64,000 nt of DNA from positions 186,001 through 250,000 of the forward strand of contig NZ_LT907844.1 of assembly GCF_900215505.1 (NCBI RefSeq). Direction: 5' to 3'. The stretch is from Cohaesibacter sp. ES.047. GTDB lineage: Bacteria; Pseudomonadota; Alphaproteobacteria; Rhizobiales; Cohaesibacteraceae. Position numbers and translations under genes: made by a program. Of this stretch, positions 54,194-63,601 are shown piece after piece; position 1 is the first letter of the stretch; every line of letters begins with the position of its first letter. The notes under the pieces are model-generated. The model saw only the letters and a list, made by a program, of their open reading frames with translations, was not told the origin of the DNA and ran no database searches.

Positions 54194-56542
54194 TTATGGC
54201 TGCAACGCCTCCACGGCAAGCAGGACCCGCTCGGGGGTGGCGGGGGCATCAAGGCGGGGGCAGGTGCGATAGTCATCAACGCTGGCAACCGCCATGGACA
54301 GGGCTTCAAGCACAGAGATGGCCAGCATGAAGGGCGGCTCACCAACGGCCTTGGAGCGTTTGATGGTGCGCTCCTGATTTTCGGACCAGTTGGCCAGCTC
54401 GACATTGAAAACACGCGGGATATCGCTTGCAAGCGGGATCTTGTAGGTGCTGGGGGCATGGGTTCTGAGGCGGCCCTTGTCGTCCCACCACAGCTCCTCG
54501 GTGGTCAGCCAGCCCATGCCCTGAATGAAGGCCCCTTCCACCTGTCCCTTGTCGATGGCGGGATTGAGGGACTTGCCGACGTCATGGAGAATATCCGTGC
54601 GATCAATGACATATTCGCCGGTCAGCGTGTCGATGGTGACCTCGGAGACAGCCGCGCCATAGGCATAATAGAAGAAGGGGCGCCCCTTGCCTGCCTCCCT
54701 GTCCCAATGGATCTTGGGGGTCTTGTAGAAACCGGCAGCAGAAAGATGCACGCGCGCCTGATAGGCAAGCTTGATGAAGGCATCAAAGGGCATGACTTCC
54801 GCGCCGACCTTGACCGTGTTGGGCAGGAACTCGACCGCCTCCTCCGACACGCTCCATTTTTCCGCGGCAAAGGCGATGAGGCGTGCCTTTAACTGATTGG
54901 CTGCATCGAGCGCTGCCATCCCGTTGAGGTCCGTGCCCGAAGATGCGGCGGTGGCAGAGGTGTTCGGCACCTTGTCGGTCGCGGTTCGCGTGATCTTGAT
55001 GCGACCAAGGTCGATCTGGAAGGCCTCGGCGACGACCTGCGCAACCTTGGTGTTGAGGCCCTGCCCCATTTCTGTGCCGCCATGGTTGAGCTGAACCGAG
55101 CCATCGGAATAGATGTGAATGAGGCTGCCCGCCTGATTGAAGTGAGTTGCCGTGAAGGAGATACCGAACTTGACCGGCGTGAAGGCGATACCCTTCCTCT
55201 TGATAGCGCCCGTCTCATTGGCCTTTTTGTTGTGGGCCAGAATATCGGCGCGGCGGGCCTGATAGTCCGAACTTATCTCGAGCTCATCGGTGATGCGCGC
55301 AAGGATGTTGTCCTCGACCTGCTGGTGGTAGGGGGTGTGGTCACGCCCCTCCTCGCCATAATAATTCAGCTTGCGGATCTCGAGCGGATCCTTGCCCAGC
55401 GCATAGGCAATCTCTTCGGTGATGCGTTCGGCGATGATGACCCCTTGCGGCCCGCCAAAGCCGCGAAAGGCGGTGTTCGAGACGGTGTTGGTCTTCATCG
55501 GATGGGAGCGTACGCGGACATTGGGGTAGAAATAGGCATTGTCAGCATGGAACAGCGCCCGGTCGGTCACGGCTCCGGACAGATCAGCGGAATAGCCGCA
55601 GCGGGCGGCAAAATCGCCCTCAACCGCCAGAATGCGGCCATCGTTATCAAAGGCGACATCATAATCGACGACAAAGTCGTGGCGCTTGCCGGTGGCGATC
55701 ATGTCGTCATCGCGGTCAGGCCTGAGCTTGACGGGGCGGTCCAGCTTCTTTGCGGCCATGGCAGCGACCACGGCAAAGATATTCATCTGGGTTTCCTTGC
55801 CGCCAAAGCCGCCACCCATGCGGCGCACCTGTACCGTTACGGAATGGGACGGGATGCCAAGCACCTTGGCGACCATATGCTGGGCTTCGCTGGGGTGCTG
55901 GGTGGAGCAATAAAGCAGCACATCTTCATCCTCGCCCGGCAGGGCAAAGGCGATGTGGCCTTCCAGATACATATGATCCTGACCACCCACACGCATGCGA
56001 GCGGAGATGCGGTGGGGCGCATCGGCAAAGCCGGTTGCGACATCCCCCCGTTCAAGCTTCATGGGTTTGTAGACATGAGGGTAATCGGCCTCACGCGCCG
56101 CATCGACATCGGTCGCAAACGGCAGATCCTCATAATCGATCTTGGCCTTGAGCACCGCACGGCGGGCCAGATCACGGGTTTCAGCAATCACGGCAAACAG
56201 CGGCTGGCCGTAGAAATCAGTGATCTCTTCGGGAAAGACCGGTTCATCATCAAGATGGTTGGGGCTGATGTCGTTAACCGCGGGAATGTCGCTTGCGGTC
56301 AGAACGGCCACGACGCCCTCGCTCTCTTCACACTCGGAAAGATCCATGGCAAGGATCCGGGCGTGGGCGCGCTCAGACAAGCCAAGCGCGCCATGCAGGG
56401 TGCCAATCGGCTCCATCATGTCGTCGGTATAGTCCGCTCCGCCGGTGACATGCTTGATGGCAGACTCGTGAATTTGGCTGTCATGAGCAGCACCCTTGAT
56501 GGCCGCATTGCCGCCGGGCGTCATGTTGGTGTCCTGTTTCAT
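54194..56542 (-). CDS. xdhB: Xanthine dehydrogenase molybdenum-binding subunit XdhB
   Basis: Catalytic subunit oxidising hypoxanthine and xanthine to urate. The 782-residue protein contains GRMGGGFGGKETQ-type sequence (RRMGGGFGGKETQM), the TNTVSNTAFRGFGGPQGVI substrate-pocket block with the conserved Arg and Phe, and NHGGTEMGQGLNTKVAQV. The catalytic Glu of the family is expected in the C-terminal KAVGEPPFMLAISV, and it is present. It overlaps xdhA by 4 nt. Transcription converges on the permease gene. Confidence 0.97.
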   Translation of the reverse strand: MKQDTNMTPGGNAAIKGAAHDSQIHESAIKHVTGGADYTDDMMEPIGTLHGALGLSERAHARILAMDLSECEESEGVVAVLTASDIPAVNDISPNHLDDEPVFPEEITDFYGQPLFAVIAETRDLARRAVLKAKIDYEDLPFATDVDAAREADYPHVYKPMKLERGDVATGFADAPHRISARMRVGGQDHMYLEGHIAFALPGEDEDVLLYCSTQHPSEAQHMVAKVLGIPSHSVTVQVRRMGGGFGGKETQMNIFAVVAAMAAKKLDRPVKLRPDRDDDMIATGKRHDFVVDYDVAFDNDGRILAVEGDFAARCGYSADLSGAVTDRALFHADNAYFYPNVRVRSHPMKTNTVSNTAFRGFGGPQGVIIAERITEEIAYALGKDPLEIRKLNYYGEEGRDHTPYHQQVEDNILARITDELEISSDYQARRADILAHNKKANETGAIKRKGIAFTPVKFGISFTATHFNQAGSLIHIYSDGSVQLNHGGTEMGQGLNTKVAQVVAEAFQIDLGRIKITRTATDKVPNTSATAASSGTDLNGMAALDAANQLKARLIAFAAEKWSVSEEAVEFLPNTVKVGAEVMPFDAFIKLAYQARVHLSAAGFYKTPKIHWDREAGKGRPFFYYAYGAAVSEVTIDTLTGEYVIDRTDILHDVGKSLNPAIDKGQVEGAFIQGMGWLTTEELWWDDKGRLRTHAPSTYKIPLASDIPRVFNVELANWSENQERTIKRSKAVGEPPFMLAISVLEALSMAVASVDDYRTCPRLDAPATPERVLLAVEALQP

Positions 56543-57996
56543 TCCGCAGCCACTCCCTCTTCAGAGACCGTATGCTCCAGCCAGAAGCGGCGGAAGAGAT
56601 TTTGCGCCACCTTCATGCGGTAGGCATCGCTGGCTCGCCCGTCGCTGAGCGGTTTGAAATCATCCGGCAGCCGTTTGGCTGCGGCAAGAAGCGTGTCGAG
56701 CGCGAAGGGTTTGCCCTTGAGGGCCTTCTCGGCAGCGGATGCGCGCTTTGGCACGCCAGCCATGCCGCCAAAGGCAATGCGGGCGCGGGTGATGACGCCA
56801 TCTGTCACATCAAGGCAGAAGCCGGCGCTGACCGATGAAATGTCCTCATCGCGACGCTTCGAAATTTTGTAAGCACTACAAAGGCTGGTCTCATCAAGAG
56901 TGGGGATGCGGATGATTTCGACAAAATCCCCGGCGGCGCGGTCCTGTTGGCCATAGTCGATGAAAAAGCGCTCCAGCGGCAAACAGCGCTGGTTCGAGCC
57001 GCGCCGCAGGATGAGTTCAGCACCGAGGGCAATGAGCACCGGTGGCAGATCACCAATCGGTGAGCCGTTGGCGATGTTGCCGCCGATGGTGCCCATGTTG
57101 CGGATCTGCGGACCGGCGATCCTCAGCCAGAAGTCATTCAAATGCGGAAAATGCTCCGCAATGGCTCCGGCAGCCTCGGTGTAGGTCACGCCCGCGCCGA
57201 TGAAGAGGCTGTCTTCTGTTGCGTGGATGTCCTTGAGCTCCTCAAGGTGATTGATGAAGAGCACCGTGGAGAGGCGCTTGAGTTGCTTGGTCACCCAGAG
57301 GCCGACGTCCGTGTTGCCTGCGATGATAGTAGCCTCGGGCTCCTCCATGCGCACGGTGGCAAAATCTGCAAGGCTTGCGGGCAGGATCGCCCGTTCGCCA
57401 TCCTTCTCGATCACCACCCGTGCGCCATCCTTGAGGTCGAGCAGACGCGCAAGGTTGGCTTCGCGTTCTCGCGCCAGCCAATCGGAGGCTGGATTGCCAT
57501 ACTGGCTGATGGCCATGGCCGCGTCGATGATCGGGCGGTAGCCGGTACAGCGGCAGAGATTGCCCTGAAGTGCGACTTCCACCGCCTCGCGTCCGGGATT
57601 GGGCGTCTGCATCCAGAGCGCATAAAGCGACATGACGATGCCCGGCGTGCAAAAGCCGCATTGGCTGCCGTGATGATCCACCATCGCCTGCTGCACAGGG
57701 TGCAGCGCCTCAGCTTCTCCCTTGAGCGCTTCGATGGTAACGATGTGGCACCCATCAAGGCTGGGCAGAAAGCGGATGCAGGCATTGACGGTCTCATAGA
57801 CGAGCGTGCCCTTCATGAGCCGCCCGACAAGCACCGTACAGGCGCCACAGTCCCCTTCGGCACACCCTTCCTTGCTTCCAGTCAGGCGCTGCTCGATTCG
57901 CAAAAAATCGAGCAAGGTCTCGCAAGGCGAACAGGTGTCGCGTTGTACCAGCTGATCATTGAGCCAGAAGCGGATTTCCCTGCGAAGAGAAGGCAT
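56539..57996 (-). CDS. xdhA: Xanthine dehydrogenase FeS/FAD subunit XdhA
   Basis: Electron-transfer subunit of 485 residues. The N-terminal [2Fe-2S] cluster domain has SKEGCAEGDCGACTVLVG, the second [2Fe-2S] domain has HGSQCGFCTPGIVMS and NLCRCTGYRPI, and the FAD domain follows from about 190 with TIIAGNTDVGLWVTK and TIGGNIANGSPIGDLPP. It is the first gene of xdhABC. The 201-nt gap to allE upstream has no clear operator. Confidence 0.97.
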   Translation of the reverse strand: MPSLRREIRFWLNDQLVQRDTCSPCETLLDFLRIEQRLTGSKEGCAEGDCGACTVLVGRLMKGTLVYETVNACIRFLPSLDGCHIVTIEALKGEAEALHPVQQAMVDHHGSQCGFCTPGIVMSLYALWMQTPNPGREAVEVALQGNLCRCTGYRPIIDAAMAISQYGNPASDWLAREREANLARLLDLKDGARVVIEKDGERAILPASLADFATVRMEEPEATIIAGNTDVGLWVTKQLKRLSTVLFINHLEELKDIHATEDSLFIGAGVTYTEAAGAIAEHFPHLNDFWLRIAGPQIRNMGTIGGNIANGSPIGDLPPVLIALGAELILRRGSNQRCLPLERFFIDYGQQDRAAGDFVEIIRIPTLDETSLCSAYKISKRRDEDISSVSAGFCLDVTDGVITRARIAFGGMAGVPKRASAAEKALKGKPFALDTLLAAAKRLPDDFKPLSDGRASDAYRMKVAQNLFRRFWLEHTVSEEGVAAE

Positions 57997-58197
57997 TGAC
58001 GGTCCCCTTGAAATTTAGAATCGCGGGATATGAATGCAAATATCAGTATAGTAACAATCCCGGATATCTCGCAGCGTAGAAGACCGGCATCTTTTCAAAA
58101 ACACAAAAAATTCTACGACAGTTTCAACAAAAGTCAAATAATGGAGACAATCAACACACAAGTGCTGCCAATGCGGCATCACCTGAGCGGTGCATCG

Positions 58198-59022
58198 CTA
58201 GAGGAAATCCATGTGGCGATTGACATCCTTGTAAAGGAGATAGCGGAAATTCTCCGGCCCACCCGCATAACAGGCCTGTGGGCAGAAGGCGCGCAACCAC
58301 ATATAGTCGCCCGCTTCCACTTCGACCCAATCCTGATTGAGGCGGTAAACGCCCTTGCCCTCAAGCACATAAAGCCCGTGCTCCATGACATGGGTTTCAA
58401 GGAAGGGAATCGCCGCTCCGGGCTTGAGCGTCACAATGGTGATGTGCATGTCGTGGCGCAGGTCTGCCGGATCGACAAAGCGCGTCGTTGCCCATGTGCC
58501 ATCGGTATCCGGCATGGGAGATGGCTCGATGTCTGCCTCGCTTGCCACGAATAGCGGCTCGGGCCTGTCCAGACCGTCAACGTATACATAAGCCTTGCGG
58601 ATCCAGTGGAACTGGGCAGTCTCGTCGCCATCGTTGCTGATCGTCCAGGTTTCTGCCGCAGGCAGATAGGCAAAGCCGCCAACACCAAGTTTCTCGCTCT
58701 TGCTGCCGATTGTGATTTTGATGCTGCCTGCCACGACAAAAAGCGCGCTTTGAGCACGGGCGTCCGTCTCCGGCCGTTCGCTGCCGCCACCGGGCTCCAG
58801 TTCGACGATATAGTGCGAGAAGCTCTCGGCAAAGCCGGACAACGGGCGGGCCAGAACCCACATGCGCATGCCTTGCCAGAAAGGCAGGCGGCTGCACGTG
58901 ATGTCGCGCAGGGTGCCCTTTGGGATCACCGCATAGGCATCGGTGAAAACCGCCCGGTCGGTGAGCAACTGACTCTGGGGCGGCAATCCGCCTTCTGGTG
59001 TAAAGTAGCGTGTCTCTTGCAT
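58198..59022 (-). CDS. allE: (S)-Ureidoglycine aminohydrolase AllE (bicupin)
   Basis: Mn2+-dependent enzyme converting ureidoglycine to ureidoglycolate and ammonia. The 274-residue bicupin begins TRYFTPEGGLPPQSQLLTDRAVFTDAYAVIPKGTLRDI, and the C-terminal cupin has the metal set in PGAAIPFLETHVMEHGLYVLEGKGVYRLN...DYMWLRAFCPQACYAGG. Start 59022 (MQETRYF) is preferred to 59076. It lies upstream of xdhA on the same strand and is divergent from glcB. Its presence with AllA implies an allantoate amidohydrolase route, but no such gene lies in this window. Confidence 0.93.
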   Translation of the reverse strand: MQETRYFTPEGGLPPQSQLLTDRAVFTDAYAVIPKGTLRDITCSRLPFWQGMRMWVLARPLSGFAESFSHYIVELEPGGGSERPETDARAQSALFVVAGSIKITIGSKSEKLGVGGFAYLPAAETWTISNDGDETAQFHWIRKAYVYVDGLDRPEPLFVASEADIEPSPMPDTDGTWATTRFVDPADLRHDMHITIVTLKPGAAIPFLETHVMEHGLYVLEGKGVYRLNQDWVEVEAGDYMWLRAFCPQACYAGGPENFRYLLYKDVNRHMDFL

Positions 59023-59302
59023 TTCTTGTCTTTCATCACATTCGACAACGACCGAACCACGTTTGGCTCTTGGCACGGCAGCGACCTGTCAGACCATCAA
59101 ACCCTCTCCGATGGCATTTGCCAACCGCGCTTGTCACTGGTTTGAGAAGAAGCATCATCTTCCAATATTTGAAAATAATAGGATTTTTCAGCTTTTCAGG
59201 ACCAATCCAATGGGGCCATAATCCCGCACACAAATTAAGGATCCCGCGCGGCATCATTCACACGCCGCGGCAAAACGGGACCGGGTCGAAGGGACGGAAA
59301 CT

Positions 59303-61465
59303 ATGCCGAGCAGACTGGACAAATTCGGATTGCAAGTGGACGAGCGGTTGGTGGCTTTGCTGGAGAAGGACATTCTGCCCGGCACCGAGCTGGACGCCGA
59401 CACATTCTGGAAGGGCTTTGCCGACGGGGTCGCCGCCCTGACACCGGTCAACCGCAGCCTTCTGGCAAAGCGCGATTACCTGCAGGCGCGGATTGATGAT
59501 TGGTGCCGCGCCCACAAGGGTCGCGACGTCAGCCTCGAGGACTACAGGGCCTTCCTTCAGGAAATCGGCTATCTTCTGCCTGAAGGCGAGGATTTCGAGA
59601 TTGGCACGGATAATGTCGATGACGAAATCGCGCTGATCGCCGGACCGCAGCTCGTCGTTCCGGTGATGAATGCCCGGTTCGCCCTCAACGCAGCCAACGC
59701 CCGTTGGGGGAGCCTCTATGATGCCTTCTACGGCACCGACGCCCTGTCGCAGGAGGGAGAGTTGGCACCGGGGAAAATGTTCAACGAGGCGCGCGGGCGG
59801 GCCGTTATCGCCAAGACCTGCGCCTTTCTTGATGACGCCATTCCGCTCAAATCCGGCAGCCATGCCGATGTCGCTGCCTATAGCGTGTCCTATGATCACA
59901 GCCGTTTTGGCGTTCTGCTCAAGGACGGCAGCGAAACCGAACTCGTCGAGGCAAACCAGTATGCCGGACACGTCGAAGACGAGGTGATCCTGTTCGTCAA
60001 CAACGGGCTTCATATCGAATTGCAGATCGACAAGGACCATCCCATCGGCAAGCTGTCACCAGCCGGGGTGAAGGATGTGGTGCTTGAATCCGCCATGAGC
60101 ACCATTCAGGACTGCGAGGATTCGGTTGCTGCCGTCGATGCCGAGGACAAATGCCTTGTCTATCGCAACTGGCTGGGCCTGATGAAAGGCGATCTTGAGG
60201 ATAGCTTCACCAAGGGCGACAACCAGCTGACGCGCAGGCTAAACGCGGATCGCAGCTATGTCGGCATTGATGGCGGCCCGATTGTGCTGCATGGCCGCAG
60301 CCTTCTATTGGTGCGCAACGTGGGTCACCTGATGACCAATGATGCCATTCTCGACAGCGAGGGACATGAGGTCTTCGAAGGCATCATGGATGCCTATTTC
60401 ACGGTTGCCTGCGCGCTGCATGATCTGAGGCTTAAGGGCAACAGCCGAACGGGCAGTATCTATATCGTCAAACCCAAGATGCACGGCCCCGAAGAAGTCG
60501 CCTTTGCAGATCGTCTGTTTACCAGCGTCGAGGATGCCTTCTCCCTGCCGCGCAACACCATCAAGATAGGCGTCATGGACGAGGAGCGCCGCACCACGAT
60601 CAACCTCAAGGAATGCATCCGTCCGGTGAAAGACCGGATCGTTTTCATCAACACCGGCTTTCTTGATCGCACCGGCGACGAGATCCACACCTCGATGAAC
60701 TACGGGGCATTTCTGCCCAAGGGAGCCATCAAGGGCGAGCCTTGGATTGCCGCCTATGAAGACTGGAATGTCGATGTCGGGCTGGAAGCAGGCCTTCAAG
60801 GCAAGGCCCAGATCGGCAAGGGCATGTGGGCCATGCCGGACGAGATGGCCGAGATGATGAGTGCCAAAATCGGCCATCCCAAGGCTGGAGCGAGTTGCGC
60901 CTGGGTGCCCTCACCCACAGCGGCGACCCTTCACGCGACGCACTATCACATGGTCAGCGTTGCGTCGGTTCAGGACAGCCTCAAGGATCGGGCGCGCGCC
61001 TCGCTTGATGCCATTCTGACCGTGCCGCTTCTGAAGGGCTCGAATCTCGACGCCGACACAGTGCAGAAGGAACTCGACAACAACGCCCAAGGCATCCTTG
61101 GTTATGTGGTGCGCTGGGTCGATCAGGGCGTCGGCTGCTCCAAAGTGCCTGACATCAATGATGTGGCCCTGATGGAAGACCGCGCGACCTTGCGCATTTC
61201 CAGCCAGCACATGGCAAACTGGCTGCATCACGGACTTGTCACCGAAGAACAGGTGATGGAGACCATGAAGCGCATGGCCGCTGTCGTCGACAAGCAAAAC
61301 GCGGGCGATCCGGCCTATCAGCCAATGGCGGGGCATTTCGAGACCTCGATTGCTTTCAAGGCGGCTTGCGATCTGGTCTTCAAGGGCAAGGAGCAGCCCA
61401 GCGGCTATACCGAACCTCTGCTGCACAAGCGCCGCCGCGAAGCAAAATCCGCGCAAAGCGCGTAA
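59303..61465 (+). CDS. glcB: Malate synthase G
   Basis: Condenses glyoxylate with acetyl-CoA to malate. The 720-residue protein has the isoform G layout (E. coli 723): N-terminal clasp, TIM barrel from about 120 with [22 protein letters not shown], and [46 protein letters not shown] with catalytic Arg, and [13 protein letters not shown]. The C-terminal plug has [14 protein letters not shown] sequence ([10 protein letters not shown]). Its place beside the ureide genes suggests it uses the glyoxylate from purine breakdown. Confidence 0.97.
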   Translation: MPSRLDKFGLQVDERLVALLEKDILPGTELDADTFWKGFADGVAALTPVNRSLLAKRDYLQARIDDWCRAHKGRDVSLEDYRAFLQEIGYLLPEGEDFEIGTDNVDDEIALIAGPQLVVPVMNARFALNAANARWGSLYDAFYGTDALSQEGELAPGKMFNEARGRAVIAKTCAFLDDAIPLKSGSHADVAAYSVSYDHSRFGVLLKDGSETELVEANQYAGHVEDEVILFVNNGLHIELQIDKDHPIGKLSPAGVKDVVLESAMSTIQDCEDSVAAVDAEDKCLVYRNWLGLMKGDLEDSFTKGDNQLTRRLNADRSYVGIDGGPIVLHGRSLLLVRNVGHLMTNDAILDSEGHEVFEGIMDAYFTVACALHDLRLKGNSRTGSIYIVKPKMHGPEEVAFADRLFTSVEDAFSLPRNTIKIGVMDEERRTTINLKECIRPVKDRIVFINTGFLDRTGDEIHTSMNYGAFLPKGAIKGEPWIAAYEDWNVDVGLEAGLQGKAQIGKGMWAMPDEMAEMMSAKIGHPKAGASCAWVPSPTAATLHATHYHMVSVASVQDSLKDRARASLDAILTVPLLKGSNLDADTVQKELDNNAQGILGYVVRWVDQGVGCSKVPDINDVALMEDRATLRISSQHMANWLHHGLVTEEQVMETMKRMAAVVDKQNAGDPAYQPMAGHFETSIAFKAACDLVFKGKEQPSGYTEPLLHKRRREAKSAQSA

Positions 61466-61535
61466 GGCTCTAAATACGCCAGCTTTGAAATCGCCTCATG
61501 CCCTAAGATAGAGGTTAAGTGGCACACGCAAACAA

Positions 61536-61566
61536 AAAGGCGCCCCGCTTCCGCCGGGCGCTTTCT
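61536..61566 (+). terminator. Terminator after glcB
   Basis: GCGCCC pairs with GGGCGC, extended by AA/TT and a G-U pair, with TTTCTTCTT downstream. Confidence 0.75.
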
Positions 61567-61679
61567 TCTTGTCCGTCCTCGATGATCCAAAAATCCAAGA
61601 AATCTTAAGTGGCTTCGATGTTGAGGAAGTAACCCTCAGCGACATCAGGCAGAAGAAGACCAACGAACTGGTGTTCCCC

Positions 61680-62695
61680 GAATTCCGTTGTGAAATGCAA
61701 GACTCCCGCCTCGATATGGTATCGAGGTGGTTGTCGAGACCGTCAGGAGTGTTGCGATGCCATCGCTATTCCCATCTTTCTATCGATGAAAGAGAACAGA
61801 TTTCCATCTTGAGACATTCCGGTCACTCGATCGGTTCAATCGGCGAGCTTGTTGGTCGTTGCAAATCCACGATCAGTCGCGAGTTGAGCCGTAATCGGCT
61901 GCCCTCAGGTCGCTATTCACCCAGCCATGCCGATGGGAGCTATTTGCTTCGTTGGCAGCGTCTTGCCATTCTCGAAGATGTTGAGAAGCTCGGCCAGTTT
62001 GTTCGGGACCGACTGTCGGAAGGCTGGATGCCGGAGCAGATTGCAGGCTGGCTGAAGGCAGGTAACGAGAAGGGTTTGCGCCCTATATGCTTTGAAACGA
62101 TCTATAGCTTCATCTATCGAGCTGGCCAGAAAAGTGAAGCATTGTGGAAGCTTCTGACCCGTGGACATCGCATCCGCAGGCCTATGCGTGCCCGCCGTTC
62201 ACGCGACAGGATCAAGGATCGGGCATCCATTCATGATCGGCCAGAAGCGGCAGAAAACCGCCAAGAAGCAGGGCATTGGGAAGCGGATCTGATCATCTGC
62301 AAGCGAACCCGCCCTGTGCTTGTGATCCACGAGAGAAAATCCCGGGTTACCCTGGCTGCTCGCATGACCGGCAAGAGCGCGGCCGAAACAGTCTCGGTGA
62401 TGATGTCTATCTTCCGTCGCCTAGATCCGGCCTTGCGCAAGTCAGTCACATTCGACAATGACACAACCTTCGCCCAGCACAGCCTACTGCGCTCCATGTT
62501 CAACATGACGACATGGTTTTGCGATGCCTATGCCTCTTGGCAAAAGGGGGGAGTAGAGAATGCGAATGGTCGATTGAGGCGATGGTTGCCAAGGGACTTC
62601 GATATTGACGCGATGGACGACGAGGAGCTGCAAGACCTTGGTAAAGACGCCAAAATCTGCTTTGCTTAAACCTGTTGCACTTCGCGATGGAATCC
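61680..62695 (+). mobile_element. IS30-family insertion sequence with imperfect terminal inverted repeats
   Basis: The left end GAATTCCGTTGTGAAATGCA (61680 onward) and the reverse complement of the right end, GGATTCCATCGCGAAGTGCA (ending at 62695), agree at 17 of 23 positions over the full repeat. They flank an IS30-type transposase gene. The size of about 1016 bp is near the IS30 norm, slightly short because of the transposase deletion. A target duplication could not be recognised. Confidence 0.75.
61716..62669 (+). CDS. IS30-family transposase, probably with an internal C-terminal deletion
   Basis: DDE transposase with an N-terminal helix-turn-helix (SIDEREQISILRHSGHSIGSIGELVGRCKSTISRELSRN) and catalytic motifs HWEADLI (first Asp), TFDNDTTF (second Asp) and YASWQKGGVENANGRLRRWLPRDFDI (Glu). 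The end reads MDDEELQD-LGKDAKICFA. In related IS30 transposases about 25-30 residues (including a TPRKCLGY-type segment) separate these two parts, so an in-frame deletion is likely. The frame is open upstream to 61569, but that part lies outside the IS end; ATG 61716 or 61695 is the probable start. Confidence 0.8.
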   Translation: MVSRWLSRPSGVLRCHRYSHLSIDEREQISILRHSGHSIGSIGELVGRCKSTISRELSRNRLPSGRYSPSHADGSYLLRWQRLAILEDVEKLGQFVRDRLSEGWMPEQIAGWLKAGNEKGLRPICFETIYSFIYRAGQKSEALWKLLTRGHRIRRPMRARRSRDRIKDRASIHDRPEAAENRQEAGHWEADLIICKRTRPVLVIHERKSRVTLAARMTGKSAAETVSVMMSIFRRLDPALRKSVTFDNDTTFAQHSLLRSMFNMTTWFCDAYASWQKGGVENANGRLRRWLPRDFDIDAMDDEELQDLGKDAKICFA

Positions 62696-63375
62696 ACCCT
62701 GGCGTGATCTGCGATGAGATCTTCATATTGATATTTATGGAGTATCTCCATGGAGAGTACGGCGGAGTTTCTCACTCCTTCGCGGAGTGCGCGCGGGAGG
62801 CCACGCAAGTGGACGGATGAAGAGAAGGCGCAGATCGTATCGGAAAGCCTACAGCCGGGTGCTCGTGTTCGTGATGTTGCCGCGCTGCATGGGGTTCGGC
62901 CAAATCACCTTTCCGCATGGCGCACGCAAACCCGTCTTGGCAAGCTTGTGTTGCCGGAGCCTGAGGGCGCAATCGAGTTTGCCAGCCTGATTGTGGAAGA
63001 ACCCGGCAGCGATTTGGAACCAGAGAGTGGCGGGCCGGTTACGAGCCATGACCGTCCGGAGATCGAATGTGGCTCTGTGATCGTTCGGCTCGAAGCAGGA
63101 GCAAGCGCAGGCAGGATAGTCGCTGTGGCGCGATCTCTTGCACGTTCGTCATGATTTTTCCTTCGAACCGGGTGAAGATCCTGGTGGCCAGCAAACCGGT
63201 GGACTTCCGAAAGGGCCATGATGGCCTCGCTGCGCTGGTCAGGAACGCGCTGAACAAGGAACCCTTCACTGGCACAGTGTTTGTCTTTCGCTCCCGCCGG
63301 GCAGATCGGCTGAAGCTTCTCTATTGGGATGGTACGGAGCTTGTGCTCGCCTACAAGCGTCTTGAGGAGCAGAGG
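62696..63375 (+). mobile_element. IS66-family element remnant (left part)
   Basis: It contains a full tnpA and the first two thirds of tnpB of an IS66 element. tnpC and the right end are missing because an IS110-type element joins at about 63376. Exact left boundary is not resolved. Confidence 0.65.
62750..63154 (+). CDS. tnpA: IS66-family accessory protein TnpA
   Basis: Small helix-turn-helix protein (134 residues) of IS66 elements: RGRPRKWTDEEKAQIVSESLQPGARVRDVAALHGVRPNHLSAWRTQTRLGKL, then a variable region and a typical tail with IVRLEAGASAGRIVAVARSL. GGAG lies 7 nt before the ATG. It overlaps tnpB by 4 nt (ATGA), the usual IS66 coupling. Confidence 0.88.
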   Translation: MESTAEFLTPSRSARGRPRKWTDEEKAQIVSESLQPGARVRDVAALHGVRPNHLSAWRTQTRLGKLVLPEPEGAIEFASLIVEEPGSDLEPESGGPVTSHDRPEIECGSVIVRLEAGASAGRIVAVARSLARSS

Positions 63376-63378
63376 TAA
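63151..63378 (+). pseudogene. tnpB: Truncated IS66-family TnpB
   Basis: The protein starts MIFPSNRVKILVASKPVDFRKGHDGLAALV and continues through FVFRSRRADRLKLLYWDGTELVLAYKRLEEQR, all typical of TnpB, but stops after 75 residues where full proteins have about 115. The break comes at the expected junction with the following IS110-type element. Confidence 0.88.
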
Positions 63379-63601
63379 TGGGATGAACTGCCTTTCCGCC
63401 AAATTCAAGCTATATTAGCTGAGATTGAGGGATAGGAGGATCATCATGATGAATATCGCGATCTTGGGCATAGATCTAGGCAAAACTGTATGCAGCCTCG
63501 CCGGTTTGGACAAGGATGGGGCCGTCATTTTCCGCAGACGCATTAAGCGTTTTAAATTGCTAGATTTTCTTGATGAGCTTTCCCCTTGTATTGTGGCTAT
63601 G
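63376..63601 (+). mobile_element. IS110-family element remnant
   Basis: A leader of about 70 bp and the first 52 codons of an IS110-type transposase. It interrupts IS66 tnpB on the left and is itself cut by an IS256-type element on the right. Confidence 0.65.
63446..63601 (+). pseudogene. N-terminal fragment of IS110-family transposase
   Basis: MMNIAILGIDLGKTVCSLAGLDKDGAVIFRRRIKRFKLLDFLDELSPCIVAM is the usual IS110 N-terminus with the first catalytic Asp (GIDLGK). AGGAGG lies 6 nt upstream. After IVAM the reading frame passes into the terminal region of another IS and runs to a stop at 63739, giving a chimeric tail with no meaning. Confidence 0.87.

Noticed and set aside
55082-56623. A 513-codon open frame on the plus strand opposite xdhB
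   Set aside because: It is antisense to a gene with full family motifs. Its translation shows no domain, and its length follows from high G+C codon use on the opposite strand.
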